Numbered from the stretch's first letter, positions 1 to 11,886 are shown. The stretch: DNA of 64,000 bases from Paraphoma chrysanthemicola (GCA_020744225.1 JAGMWG010000025.1:124001-188000); one strand, 5' to 3'. Notes: a model not told the origin generated them from the letters alone. Numbers and translations are program-made.

Positions 1-809
1 GGAGGCGGCGTGGTTGTTCAAGTATCGAGCGTGTTTCGAGGTTTGAACCAACGTCACGACATCGAAAATAGACTTAGTGAATGTTATCGCGTTTTGGCCG
101 TCCGACTGTTGATCAACATGATCGTCATGCGGGAATTGCTACGTGGTTGCGTGGCACTCACGTTGGAGGACGCGTCGTGTGACGCGAGTTTGTCGCGACG
201 CATGCCGTGGGCCGAAATTAGCACTTGCTCACACAACATGGGCACAGACACGTTGGACAAAGAACACTTGCAAGTGACAACGAATGAGTCTAATTCTCTC
301 AAAAAAAACATTAACGGCACCAAGCCTAGACGACTGAATGTATGCATCCCCAGACGTCCGACATAAAGATGAAGGAGCAATGCTCCTGACGAAGCGAATG
401 CAGGAAATAATTTGTAGCCCGCTAACCCAGGTGAGGAGGGCTAGAACCCAAAGGTATATCATGACATCGTGAAGACAAGTATATGCCCAAGAAGAAAAGC
501 GCCATGATCCAGATGCCCAGTTGTATTACTTTGTCGTTACGCGGAGCGCGGGAGGCGAAGGGCTGAATGAAGCGAATAGTAACACAAGCAATAACGAGTG
601 CGCGTCGGTGATGTGATAAGAATGAATAGATTTGGCCTGCGACGCTGACTACCTCGTCATTACTTTAAGGATTCCTCATCCCTCTTCCTCTTTCTCTCCA
701 CGGGGTATATCGCGTGATAGGTATCTTGATTATCGGCGGGTAATATGAAGTAAAACCGTTCCTTGAACACCCAGTCCCATGCCGTGATTTACAAGTGTGT
801 TGGTGGCAT
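1..809. other. No recognisable gene
   Basis: Two overlapping open frames on opposite strands (10-366 on plus and 84-380 on minus) resemble no family I know. The stretch downstream of about 600 is the probable 3' flank of the minus-strand secreted-protein gene that ends at 810. I see no repeat or RNA gene here. Confidence 0.5.
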
Positions 810-1718
810 TTATGCGTGGAAAGGCTGGTGGCGGCGAGCATGGGCGTGAGCATGCTCGTGCCTCTTCGCGTTTACATATTCGTAGGCAGTGACATAGACG
901 ACCTTGGTCTTGACCTTCGGGGTCTTGACAGAGTCCTTGACCTGAGCGGCTGGGGTGACAGCAGCAACGTTGACCTTGTACTCCGCGCTGGATGGAGCCT
1001 TGGCTGTGCTGGAGGCCTTGGGCGAGGAGGTGTCGGGCTTCTTTGAGCTTGCAGGGGCTGACGATGCGGGCGTGTCGTCATCAGCGCTGGGAGCATGAGA
1101 TCCACACATGTAGAAGTCCATGCTCGACTGGAGATCGCAAGTCTTGGTCTGGACATCATCGGGAAGAATGTAGGACATCTTTGCGCAAGAAACTGGGTCG
1201 GAGCAGGACAGGATGGGGCACCAAGAGTTATCGGCGGAAGCCCTAGCAGTCCGCGCAGTCGAGCTGCCGGCAGCGAGATAGTAGCCTTCCTTCTTCGTGG
1301 GGCAATCGCTTGCACAATCAACATAGGATACGTCAAGGTAGTTCAGCCGGAACTTCTCAGGAGTCTCGTCCCTGTTGTCAAGGAAGTACTCCAATTGAGT
1401 GATGTCGTTGCCCTTGCACTGATCCGTCTTGGAAATCTTGATGGAGACACCACGGCCATCACCACTTTCCTTAGCCGTGATGTAGTTCTCCTGGTAAATC
1501 TCTCCTTTCTTGATTGTGACCATCTGGTTCGTTGGGCAGCCATCACCCTTGAGTACCGACCAGATGTTGACTGGGTAGTCACAGCGATTGATGATACGAG
1601 CATAGGGACGGCTCGTGTCGCACTTTGAGTTGAGGGTGACTGCGTTCCTGCTGGCTGCGTCGGCGGAAACGGTTGCGATCGTCGCCGCGGCGGCGGAAAT
1701 GAAGGTGATGAGCTGCAT
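810..1718 (-). CDS. Secreted BYS1/thaumatin-like protein
   Basis: This is a single-exon gene for 302 residues. It begins with a clear signal peptide (hydrophobic residues 3-19, Ala-rich, likely cleaved near SA/DA), so the product should be secreted or wall-associated. Residues about 33-205 carry eleven cysteines and the pattern of the fungal BYS1/antigenic thaumatin-like domain (RIINRCDYPVNIWSV near 41-55, then DNRDETPEKFRLNYLDVSYVDC). A Ser/Ala/Pro/Lys-rich low-complexity linker follows (about 208-285). The protein ends in a His/Arg-rich tail with repeated HAHA units (about 285-302), which could bind metal. BYS1-family proteins are abundant secreted fungal proteins without an established enzymatic activity. 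The family call is from remembered motif similarity; the metal-binding idea is inference. Confidence 0.8.
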   Translation of the reverse strand: MQLITFISAAAATIATVSADAASRNAVTLNSKCDTSRPYARIINRCDYPVNIWSVLKGDGCPTNQMVTIKKGEIYQENYITAKESGDGRGVSIKISKTDQCKGNDITQLEYFLDNRDETPEKFRLNYLDVSYVDCASDCPTKKEGYYLAAGSSTARTARASADNSWCPILSCSDPVSCAKMSYILPDDVQTKTCDLQSSMDFYMCGSHAPSADDDTPASSAPASSKKPDTSSPKASSTAKAPSSAEYKVNVAAVTPAAQVKDSVKTPKVKTKVVYVTAYEYVNAKRHEHAHAHARRHQPFHA

Positions 1719-2283
1719 GTTTGTTGATAGTGACCGATGAGAGATGGGACGAAAGGCTCTGGACTCGCAAGGTTGTCGTTCGTAAAGACTGACTGCTGAA
1801 CACCTAAAGGAGTGAAGTTATTCAGCAAAAATGAAGGTTGGCGAAGTCCTGCTTGTTGCGGTAGGGAGCGATTCACAGGCGCCGGGGGATGCGAGTAAAT
1901 AAGATGGCTGAATCCTAGCATGCGTGGCCCCGGGCCACTTGGGGAGCCCACCCGTCGTGGGAACGAATCGTCACTCATCGCATTGGCTTCTTCGGGCCAG
2001 TGCCAAACGTCGTGGCTTGTCCGGAGAACAGGCACGGGAGAGTATCCTTGGCCCCTAGCGGAAGCATCTAGACCACATCGGGCACAACTCCACCAATCAT
2101 ATGTGTGCGGTCCCTGATCGGCAGGGCACTGGCTGTAATTTAGACCATCTCGTGTCGGGGAAGCTGCAAAAGCAGAGTAAATTACAGCCAGGATGTGCCG
2201 ATCAAAGTCAGCTTCTTCTTGGCTTGCAAGTGGAAGCAGAGATTTTCGGCTGAAATGAGGCCACGGTCAGGCGCGTGTGGCTA

Positions 2284-2936
2284 CTAAACAGCATCAACAC
2301 CATAATTCTTTGGTTGGCAGGTGTCGAGCCAGAATTCACCTTCCCACGTTTTGGTTCGGGATTTGATGAGGAAGGCCTTGTCGTCGCGCTCAAGAGACGA
2401 AACCGAAATGACCCTAACTTGGCAAGCCATGTAGATAGCCCCAAACGATGTCGCTTCCAACCACAAAAGGGGTTCCAAGCCTCAGGCCAGACACTCCGTT
2501 GCCTGCGTCACTTATTTTGAGGTCAAGCTGGAGTGCGATGCCTCTCCGTTCGCACAACTGTGCGCATGTGCTCCGGACGAAGTGCCGCTCCTTCGCTGCA
2601 TGAGGCTCAAAGCCGCGTAACCCTACAGGTTGAGCGCACATGTCGAGCGCACCGCTTGAGGAGTAATTGTGGTTGTTGCCGCCGTGTCGCAATGAATTGT
2701 CCGCTCGGGCCACTCAAGACCAGGCCCTGTCCACAAGTAATCTCAGCAATAGAACCACTCACAAAGGAATCAATACTCTTGCGGTCGAGCATCATTTCTT
2801 CGCATCGCTTGCTGTACTCGCCAATACTGAAGCCCAGGATGATTCCCGGCCAGTGGAGAAGAATGGGGGTAAGGCCACGGTCGAAATGTCGTGGCACGAC
2901 GTGTTGGAGCCATCGGACGCGTTGCCGAGAAGGCAT
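2284..2936 (-). other. Unassigned coding-like fragments
   Basis: Three overlapping minus-strand open frames (2607-2936, 2414-2713, 2284-2478) follow one another in different frames. Each has protein-like composition, for example ILGFSIGEYSKRCEEMM, RLGTPFVVGSDIVWGYLHGL and KSRTKTWEGEFWLDTC. A donor-like GTGAGT and an acceptor-like ACAG lie inside the first frame, but the implied intron is only 36 nt. This could be a decayed gene, an intron-containing gene I cannot reconstruct, or chance. No family is recognised. Confidence 0.2.
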
Positions 2937-4965
2937 TGAGCAGTTTGCGACTCATTCACTCTTCAAAGGAGAGTCGCTGCGGCTCTAGCGAAGACATAGG
3001 ATGCCTCGTCGGTCGTGGCAGAATTGGCGAAACTTGGAATTGCCGAATTAGATGGTCAGCCTTGTTTTGGTAACGCCTGAGAAGCTCCTTCCCACCCGCC
3101 CAGCTTGCTGCACCACGTTACTCTGATGGTAGAGACAACAAACGTTCCCTCAGTCACCATGGCTGTTTTCGATACCCATTTTATATCAAAGAGCTTCTTT
3201 GCCTTCGATTGCGATCATCTCCAGCGCCTATACATGATCTAGCATTATTCAGAAACGGTTGCAGCTATTTCACGTTCGATGGCATACCGCATCTGTCGAC
3301 CATAATACAGGTACAACGTGCATGACACTCATGACAAGATAGATGCAAAGCCTGCAGGTATCAGTTAAACCATGAATAGTCGCAGCTTTGCATGCGGTGA
3401 TAAGCTGTGTCAAAAAGAGGTGACAGAAGGAATGGTTCGATATATTGCATATTCCAAGTGCAATCATGATGTATACGTTTGAAGACGTCACAAGCGGAGG
3501 TCTCTAAGCCCTTTTTCTGTGCGCCTTCAGGCATTGAATCTCATCTTCTTAGAACACATGTTCGCATTAGCTATACTTCACAGCTTTCAGCATATGTCGT
3601 CAAGCAACGTTACAGCACGGCTGACATTTCGAGGCCGACTTTCGAATCACGGTAGACTCTCAGTTGTCAACTGTTCCCAATCCTTCGGCGTCGAATCACC
3701 TCATCGATTTAACTGCTGATCCACCAGGTTATATAGAACGACTCCACATGTTGTACTAGACCGACATAAGTAATGTGCGATTTGACATCACACATGTCGG
3801 CCTAGATGACGCCCCGGGATTGGTGCTGAACTTTGGATGCCAAAAGTTCGCCATACAGGACTATCGTGCAGAGCAACACCGAAGACCATTCATACTCTGA
3901 GGCCACCATTTCTGGACCCGGAACACACCGAGACACTTTCGGAGGAACCGGAGAGGGTTCTAATCAATGGGCACCAAATTTGGAAATTGGTATAGTGCTT
4001 CAGAGACTCTTTTGATCGTCCTGTTAATCAAGCTGAGGCTGTAGGATGGTAGGCTGTAGCAGCTTCGGTTGGACAAGGAAAAAGCAGTCGAAGGTCAGCG
4101 CCTAGAAATGTCGCAAACCCCCTGTGGTTCACGGTCTATTTGCGCCGCCATCGGAAGCTGGAAAGCCTGCCCTGATTGTACGTCCGTTCATCTGCAGCGT
4201 GGATGATGGCGTAAAGCTTTTGAATGGCATAGAAATAATACATCTGTGTGTTATAGCCACCACGCTCATATTCATAGGTCCGGGGCAACGCACAAGGATG
4301 CATCTCAAAGGATTCCCAGGGTGAAACCTTTCGCTTTCTTATAAGCAATGCAACCTCTATACTGGTGCTTCACTGTGGCACGTCGATACACGATCAACTT
4401 GCATGCTAGGCAGTGTAGAGCTTAGCTCTAGTCTTGTTCATGTCCTAGAGTCACGCTTGAACAACATCCGCGATTTCCTCGGACTTGAGCTCCAAAAAAG
4501 ATCCAGCCCGTTTGCTCTGGAAGAACAAATCCGTTGGGTGGTTCTAATGGCTACCACGGCGGCCTGAAATCTGTATCGAGTTCCTTGCTTTCGCTTCACA
4601 TGTCCCTGTTGGCTACCCTTGTAGATGTCCTGCAGCCAAACAGGCCGAGCGGTGTATATGCGCATGCACAAACATATACGGCCATCTCAAACCATACCCC
4701 GCCGGCGACTTCTGGTGCCAAGTTACGGACACTGTTGTACCATGTACATGATGCGGGATTGGAGTTCATGCTCGACGCAGGTGGTCCTAAAGACAGCATC
4801 GTTTGCAGGATGCATTGCTGCATCGCATGGATGATTTGTTTGTATTTATATCCTGAAGTTTGATCCTCTCTCCAAAAGCTAAGTTGGAGTTGTCTGCAAC
4901 ATGTTCAAGCTCGGTGTCGGCCAAATCTTGATTCCCTGCTGTGCCGCTTACAGGACCCCATTGAT

Positions 4966-5460
4966 CTACGATGGAACAAGCTCCGCGGAGTGTAGATAAG
5001 CGACAGCGGGCTTAAGACGGCATGGGGAAGCTCTGCTGATCTCCAAGCGTCGGAAGACTGTAGCCAACGGGCCATTGTCGGCGGAGGCAATGCTGTTTCG
5101 ATTGCCATAGTCGAACTCTTCCCGCGCTACGCGTACGTACTTCACGTCCCAGTCCATGGTGTTGCCCCGCTCAATGACAGACAATGGAAATCTGCGCCAG
5201 TGATCACATCGTGCTGACTGGGGCTCGACACCCTCCATCGTTCCGCAATGCCTGCGCACCCTTCGGCTCGGATCATACCAGGACTTGGCGCATTGAACGG
5301 TAAAATCTGGTGATTGTGAGCCATTCTCACTGGCTGACGGGGCCATATGACAAGCATTAAGAGCCGAGATAGCGGTACTTCGTCTTGATGGACACCGACC
5401 AACTTCGGGCCGCAACGCAATGTTATTACCTTGGATGGGCTGATCGTCTGACCGTGACAA
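4966..5460 (-). other. Open frame of 164 codons, function unknown
   Basis: This is an uninterrupted minus-strand frame with a usable start codon and mixed, non-repetitive composition (for example MDWDVKYVRVAREEFDYGNRN in the middle). No signal peptide, transmembrane segment or known motif is visible. In a region with so few long frames it stands out slightly, but 164 codons can occur by chance at this GC content. I do not recognise it. Confidence 0.15.
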
Positions 5461-6938
5461 CGGCAGTGTGTTGTTACCTATGAACGTACAGATTGTGATT
5501 GGAAGATCCCACTTAAATCATGTTCTGCTTGAGCTTTAGCGTTTGCCAAAGGCTCTCCATTTTGCAGACACGAGCAGATCCATCCATGTTACAAGCTCGA
5601 GAACAGCGAATCAAGTGATTACGCTGACGTCATTGGGACTTCAAATCTACACCAGGCGTCCCGAGTATCTTGCCTTGAACAACTTTACGCTGTCAACTGC
5701 ATGCATATGCATATCACATTGCGTCTTCACATACGCGCCCTGCACCGAACCCATCCCAACAAATGTGTAGCCCTGAGGGATATTGCACTTCTATTCGCAC
5801 AGATCACACGAGACAGCCTGCTCTCACGATCACTTTGTAGCGAACGGCGGGTTAGATCTTCATTGTGCGATATTCGTTATCGTCTTCACCTGTACTCGTC
5901 ATTCGGCTGATCGATCTCAACGGTAGTCTGCCGCGTCGTTAAGACGGGTCGTAACAATTACCTATATCGGACTTGCATGCAGAAGTTCTTAACTAGACCA
6001 AGCCGCTTGAGCCAAGGAAGTAGAAGTTCTGCTGACCGAGACGCATTGAAGTAGCCATCGGATTCAGGCCTCCGTAAAGCGGCCCGCTTGATGCTTTGGA
6101 ACAGGCCCTAATGCTGTAACGCACGTTTTCTCATTGATCATACCGTCATCGGTCATGGCGTGCAGACACGGGTCGGTCCTCAGCCCATAATCATTTCTTT
6201 CTCATATGCCGTATGGTACTACTCTGCGGGGCGTAGTTCGGTAACGGTTAGTGCTTGGCAGTGGATCTCATACACGTTTGATGCGGTGGCTTGACTAAGT
6301 ATTTCGCACTGACTGAGGATGAGTCCTTCTTTGCGACATTCTATCAAGTTCGCCCGTCTTGTTGACGAAAGCAGCATCAAAAGCTGAACGAGAAGACATA
6401 TACGCCAAGCTTGACACAATGGCATGAGGGCATACAGGCAACGTCTTTCAGCCCTACTTCTGCACTATCATCATCCGCAATGGGATTACGCGTGGGGTTA
6501 TGCAGCTCGTGAAAACGCAACTTTGATGTGACACTGCATTTGTATACAAGAGCCGCTGCTACCGCCGGTAGAGAGAACCGAGTGCCACGAGTCATAGAGA
6601 TTGGCTCCTTCGGTATGCCGAGTGAGATGCTTGTAACGCGGGCCGGACAGTCTTCGGATACCAACCAAGTGCGGAATGTCGGTGTACACCAATCATCCCG
6701 TTGGTGTGGCTTACTCTAACCGAACGTCGACTGGTATGTATGCCTCTTGACTGAGAGCCATTTGACCGCTCCTTCGGACCAAACATGTTCCTGTCGGTGG
6801 CAAATAGAAAATACACGTGGCAGCCGTTGGTAGGGTTTTCGAAAAGTGACAAACGCTGTATGCTGCGGGATTGAAAGACCTGTACCAAATGTTTGTCTCT
6901 ATGAAAGCGCAAAGAAATGCTAAAGGGATCAACAGATC

Positions 6939-7576
6939 GTGCTCTACATAGCTGTAGATCCCTTACAAATGAGATTAGGCTGGAAAGAAGGTGCCTTCCT
7001 CCCTCCTGGCCAGGAGGAGTATAGCTGCGAAGTGGTTACCATTCTCACAAGCAGCCCTGAAGTCTCGAACGACCAACAAAGATTGTCGGTCTCAAAAGTA
7101 GCCGACCATCCGAACAACCAGAACTGCCGATTACCAGTATACAAGAATGTGTGTCGAGAATAACACCCTTTCTATTGGAATAAGCGCTTCAAACAAAGCA
7201 ATAAGATATGAAATGGTGCCCAAGAGCACAGAGACGGTAACTTTTGTTCGAACCGGGCCGCGACCCGGGAACTGGGGTAAGATGGAGTTCGTTTCAATGC
7301 GTCGTAGATCCAGAATTTGGTCTTGCAGCGTATCGTGTCAAGTGCGCCAGTAGACAATCAGCGATTGTACACCACTCTAAGGCTTCAGTCGGATGCATGA
7401 AACAGGACAGCGGGTCAGATAGCTGTGGCGTATTTGTCGACAGGCTACTGTCCAATGTGAGGTTGGTGGTCGCGAGCCACTTACGCCCTTTTGCCATTGA
7501 TGGCCTTGAGATCGACGTCACTGTATGGGCGTTAGGCCGTCTAGAACCTACTCCATGCATGTTCAAAGCGTTTTAA
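6939..7576 (+). other. Possible Ulp1/C48-like protease remnant
   Basis: Two plus-strand frames (6939-7163 and 7244-7576) are protein-like. The second contains QDSGSDSCGVFV at 7403-7438. This resembles the Gln...Cys-Gly-Val-Phe-Val segment around the catalytic cysteine of Ulp1/C48 cysteine proteases, which fungi also carry in some transposon proteins. Upstream, RWSSFQCVVDPE sits where an active-site His-Trp and Asp would be expected, but the His is absent. The frames do not join cleanly, so if real this is a broken remnant. The evidence is one short motif. Confidence 0.2.
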
Positions 7577-7931
7577 ATCAGAATGTGACTCTTAGGGGCC
7601 AGAGTTAGGACAGGGGTTTCCTGCTCAATGATGTCGCACGTACATGGGAATCTGGAGAGAAGGACGAAACCGGAAGAGACCACATAATTTGTAATGGAAG
7701 AGGTGTTGAGGACTTACAAGATCAGTCTGGCATTTGATGGAATATGACCCGGAAAGCCACTACGTCGGAGTCAAGGTCAGCATTTGATTCCTCGAAATTT
7801 TATCAGATGATCTCCTCGATGCGTCTGCAAGTGTGCGTTGGCTGCAGAAGCCCGCGCTGCGCGGCATTTGAGTGGCTTTTTTTTTCGAGTGACGGCGATC
7901 AGGCTCAGGAGGCGGCGTTCAGAAGGATGCC

Positions 7932-8702
7932 TTATTGACAGCGATGTTTGCTGATCTGCATCTCGTTTGGAGGACCGTGGGCCGGTCTAGAAATTATTTC
8001 ATGAGTTCCGTGTTGATCTTCGTGTTGACCGTGCGTTCGTGAACCGCGTGACCGGGCAATTTCCTCGAAATGGCGCTCATAAAGGAAGAAATAGGTCCAA
8101 AGGAACTCACCCTTCACCATAACCATAGTCACTGATTGAACCATGTGTTAGCACTGTTCGTCAACTTGTCAAGCATCGTGATAGAGAGTGTATTACGTAC
8201 GCTGATATGGTCAAAGTTGCTTTCTCGCCTAATGTCATAGGCGAGCTTGTCGTAGAGCCCAGAATACCCTCATCCCAGCCTGCGCAAGAATGTCAGAGCG
8301 TCTCTACACATATACGATGCTGCATGCTGCGTGCATATAGCGTGACCGGAGCCGATCGGAATCGGGTGGAAGTACTAGCGCACCTCGAATAACACGACCA
8401 ACGCCAATTGGAGTAATCAGGTCCCCGCGACCGACCGACGAGTCAAACCTGAAGTTACACGGGTCAGAACGTCCATTCCATGCTTTATAGTCACACTGGC
8501 ATCCCTGAACAAGATATCACTTACTGCTTGCCCTTTTTGTCTGGTGCGCTGTCGTCGTAGAGCCATCCTAGAAAATTTGTGAGACATGTGAAGCAGCATG
8601 TGAAAGTCGTGTGCTACCTGTGTACTCCATTGACACTTCGTCGTGCTTTTTTGGCACGTCGATGCCATTTCCGCGTCTCAGCACAACCTTCTCGACGCCC
8701 AT
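7932..8702 (-). CDS. FKBP-type peptidyl-prolyl isomerase with atypical C-terminus
   Basis: Six exons on the minus strand keep frame and give 115 residues: 8702-8618, 8567-8525, 8448-8384, 8279-8201, 8131-8111, 7986-7932. All introns are GT-AG. The protein matches FKBP12-type rotamases (cis-trans isomerisation of Xaa-Pro bonds, binding FK506/rapamycin): start MGVEKVVLRRGNG, then VSMEYTGW, FDSSVGRGD, GVGRVIRGWDEG, MTLGEKATLTIS and ADYGYGEG. Equivalents of the drug- and substrate-pocket residues Tyr26, Phe36, Asp37, Val55, Ile56, Trp59 and Tyr82 can be seen. Two things are odd. There is a short insertion GSTTSSP before the MTLGEKA strand. The end reads GPAHGPPNEMQISKHRCQ, so the usual RGFPGLIPPNATLIFDVEL end, including the last core beta-strand and its Phe, is missing. 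It may be a decaying or divergent paralogue, or I may have the wrong last exon. Confidence 0.72.
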
Positions 8703-10843
8703 GTTGACGGGGATGTGCTCTTTCCGTTCTGGAAGACGAAGCAAATACGCAAAGCGTGCACAGAAAGCGTGGGTTGTTAAGGAAGCCTCGATTGTCTCGA
8801 ACCAAAAGAAGGAAGGAAGCAGAACCAAAGGCTTCAAAAAGACAGTGAAATTTGTGATGATGGGCCTGTAGAAGAGCCGGCTTATAAAGTAAGAAAAGCA
8901 ATGCAGAGCTTTGATCAAGTTGGTGGTATATGTCAAATGGCTGAAGGCTTGGGTCCGAAGGCTACAGCCGTCCTACAAGGTATCTTCTGGGCTTAGTAGC
9001 AAAGCTGTGGAACAAATTAGGGTGCTAGGTATTGCATGCAGTCTTCTAGCCCCTCGCATGCACATGTTGCTTCACAGCCACTGCCGAGTAGGGACTGGGA
9101 GTAACGTACCACATTGGCCCTAGAAGCCCGTCCGTCGGTCGGGGAATCCTACCCGATACTAAAGCCGTTTTGTCTTCAGAAAAGCCATGGTCTAGCCCTT
9201 CAAATCGTCTGCAGCATCCCAGCTGACACGCGATTGTCTCCACCTTCAACCTCTTGATGGTTGCGTTCACTCGCACGTTTCCCGCGACTACCGAGAATAC
9301 CCTGCATGTGGAGTTTCTGACCTCATTGCGGCCACTCTCAACGTCAGTCGATGTCAGCTTTAATAACAGCGGCAAAGTCGATTTTCTATAACAAACGAAA
9401 CTGAGGGACGTTCTTCGAACTGATAATTCATAGCAAATGGTTGGGTATCTTGGACATTGGCAATTGAGCATTGGTTAAACTCCTGAGGTGCCGAGCTCTC
9501 CTCATACAACCGGCGACGACACGTCTGCCCTACATCGCTGTGTACAAACCTTAAATCCCGCTTTGAGCATAGCAATGCGCGAAGAGGTCATGAAAGTTCT
9601 CCTTTCCGTCAAGTGTCACACGAGAATTGGACGTACAGCCGCCTCTAAGAGCGCCACAAAAGTCCGATACTGCGAATGATGCACTGCTTCTGTGCAGTGC
9701 GCAGCGCACCATCACGCAGACCCTTACATGCGTCTCCCATTCGACGATCCCTTCAGTCCGCGTGGCCCTGGCGATGGTGCTTATGGAGGGGTACTTTGCG
9801 GCCCAGTCTAACCTCGTTCATAATCATCAATATGCATGGTGGCGCCCTAGACGATTATTCTAGCGAGATATCTGCGAGTATTGAATGATGAACGGCATCC
9901 ACGAACGCAGCAGCAGAAATTGAGACCGTAAGCCACGAATGAAGATGGTCGGGGCACTGCAGATCCGGGCGTGGAAGTCGATTGGTTTTGCCAATAACAC
10001 CCTAGGAGCGGCAACGTGTTATATCGAGATCCTGCAGTTGCAAGCTTCTCAACAGCGTCGCGCAAAATGCCATATAAGATTTCATGCTCCGCCGCGCTAC
10101 GCTCACCTTGTCGCCGTTTTGACGTCCACTAGGCGCTGGGTACAGAGTGGATCCAAGGATCCGGGCATAACCTTCTTCGAGCGGCTCACCATACGCGCCA
10201 ATCAGCAACGAAGCACAAGGCGGATCAGCACCCGAGTTCCGTACCATTTCTTCCCACCCAAAAGCAACCACGAAATGACCTCCATCGGGGTTGACTGCGG
10301 AAGTCATGGCTATCGTGCTTCCAGCGGCAAATTCAATTCCTTCCAGCGTGAGCTTGGCATACGTAATTTCCTGCTCATGTTCCCCTTACCATTAGATTCA
10401 CAGAGGTGAGTAGCCGGTGCTAGTTCGGCAGCCACACAAATTGTGTGTGAGCGTTGCCCGCTACGGGCGCAACGAAAACAGCAGCACCAGGCCACAAAGG
10501 CGATCGTGGGCCCCGTGCCGTGACCCAGGGCTCCCAGCAGCGTGGGCTGGTACCGACGTATCCGCATTTGGTCAACGACGATAACCCCACGCGGAGGCTT
10601 CCACGCGGTTCCATCGTGAGCTTTTGCTTTTTGGTGAACTCAGAATACGAGTCCAAGCCAAAGCATGGAATATGCCAGCAAAACGCTCGCTTTACCACGC
10701 TTGATCACGCATGCTGCAGCCACCAAGGCGGATCGTGGACGGGGTTTCACGGTGCTATCGCTTGGAAAAAATGCTCCGAGAAAAAGAGCCGACATCAGAT
10801 CGGTTGCTCACGGCAAAGGGAAGCGTATTCCCACCCAATGTCA
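8703..10843. other. Intergenic stretch with one exon-like segment
   Basis: This lies between the start of the FKBP gene and the end of HIS2. A 141-codon minus frame at 9046-9471 has no recognisable motif. The segment 10107-10370 (listed separately) and 10420-10800 on the minus strand look partly coding. No repeat or RNA gene was seen. Confidence 0.4.
10107..10370 (-). other. Exon-like segment, unassigned
   Basis: On the minus strand this is 88 open codons. It is preceded by an acceptor-like GAGCAG directly after an in-frame stop, and followed by a strong donor-like AAG|GTGAGC. It reads EITYAKLTLEGIEFAAGSTIA followed by MTSAVNPDGGHFVVAFGWEE. The phrase 'GIEFAAGSTIAMTSAVNPD...HFVVAFG' faintly recalls the stretch ahead of the heme loop in some cytochrome P450s, but the heme-binding motif itself (FxxGxRxCxG) cannot be found. 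Further minus-strand frames at 10420-10800 (including GHGTGPTIAFVAW) may be neighbouring exons or decay. No function is claimed. Confidence 0.2.
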
Positions 10844-11886
10844 TTATCGAAGCTTGTTCCAAAAAGATGACTCTGCTAGACTGCTGGTTGTGATGCTCGA
10901 AAAGCCTGCACTGGGGAAGCGCTTGTCGGTCCGAACACCGCCTGCGTCTACAAAGTGTATTTCTGCGATTTCGGCCTTTTGAATGAAAGCTAGCAATCGT
11001 GCATAATTAGTTCCTATCTGTTCAACACCATGGCTGTCGTCAGACATGACGAAGGCACCTCCCTGACGCAAGAACATCTGTCTCGTGGGTCAATGACTCG
11101 GACTCTAAATGGATGCTGGTATAGCGGTGTGACAAACCTGACATATCGGCAGACATGGATACGGCTCGGCTAGGCCCTTTCTCAGCCCTGACGAGTTCAA
11201 CTCAAGACGACCACCGTAAGAAGCGATGTATTCCAAGTTCCTTTTTATCCTATCCCAGACACCGGTCATACCTTTGAACTCGGCATCGCGGTGATCGCTG
11301 AGCAACCGTATGAGATCGAAATGACCCACCACCGGAGGTCGGAGAGTTTGCAGCATTTCCAATTGCGAATCGAAGTAATCCTCGAACAGCCTTTCGTCTG
11401 TCCCACCTGCCCTGTCTCGAGCTTGTTCATACATCGTGCGGTCGAAGTCGATCGGAATCGTGTGGGTATGGTGCACTGAACCCATGAAGAAGTCAAAGAC
11501 ATACTTGTCGAGAATACCCTGGATGATTTGCAAGCTAGAATGACGGATCCATTCAGTTTCGAAGCCTATCAAGATCTGTATCCTGTTTCCGTACACATCG
11601 CGCAGGCGATGCGCTTCCATATAGAAGGCATCAAACAGCTTGGCCAGAGTCTCCTCAGTATGCGAATCTTCCTACGACGCTCTGGTGATCAGCTTTACTT
11701 GCCACGGGCGAGCTGAGAGGTCGAACGCACTTCTTCTGGGTAGAAGTCTTCCAGAGCTCGGGGAATGTGCTCCGTCAGAGCGAAGCTTTTAAATTCCTTT
11801 GCTATCGCTGTCTGGACAATTTCTTCGAGCGTATTCTGGGCATGGCCGCAGAACTGGCCGGAATGGCTGTGGTGGGAGTACGGCAT
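10844..11886 (-). CDS. HIS2: Histidinol-phosphatase (PHP family)
   Basis: The enzyme converts L-histidinol phosphate to L-histidinol, the penultimate part of histidine biosynthesis. Three exons, 11886-11731, 11671-11138 and 11077-10844, give 307 residues; both introns have GT-AG ends (GTGCGT and GTTTGT donors). The start MPYSHHSHSGQFCGHA provides the metal-binding His cluster of PHP phosphoesterases. LTEHIPR (about 38-44), FFMGSVHH, the VVGHFDL strand and the terminal SDDSHG are further metal-ligand motifs. Length is close to the fungal norm (yeast about 335). An alternative upstream in-frame ATG at 11940 would add 18 residues without homology. A TGAGTCG at 11903-11909, just upstream of the start, resembles the CPC1/Gcn4 site TGAGTCA with one mismatch; this is only suggestive. 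It has no obvious operon-like partners. Confidence 0.88.

Larger units (their letters stand above)
1719..7931. other. Long gene-poor stretch
   Basis: This is about 6.2 kb without a gene I can name. Base composition by eye is not extremely AT-rich, so it does not look like a heavily RIP-mutated transposon. Three places with protein-like character are listed separately: 2284-2936 (minus), 4966-5460 (minus) and 6939-7576 (plus). The rest (for example 3100-4800 and 5500-6500) shows only short, frame-jumping ORFs. No inverted or direct terminal repeats were spotted by eye. Confidence 0.4.

Noticed and set aside
10107..10370. Cytochrome P450 identity
   Set aside because: Only a vague likeness before the heme loop; no FxxGxRxCxG, no ExxR and no oxygen-binding helix found.
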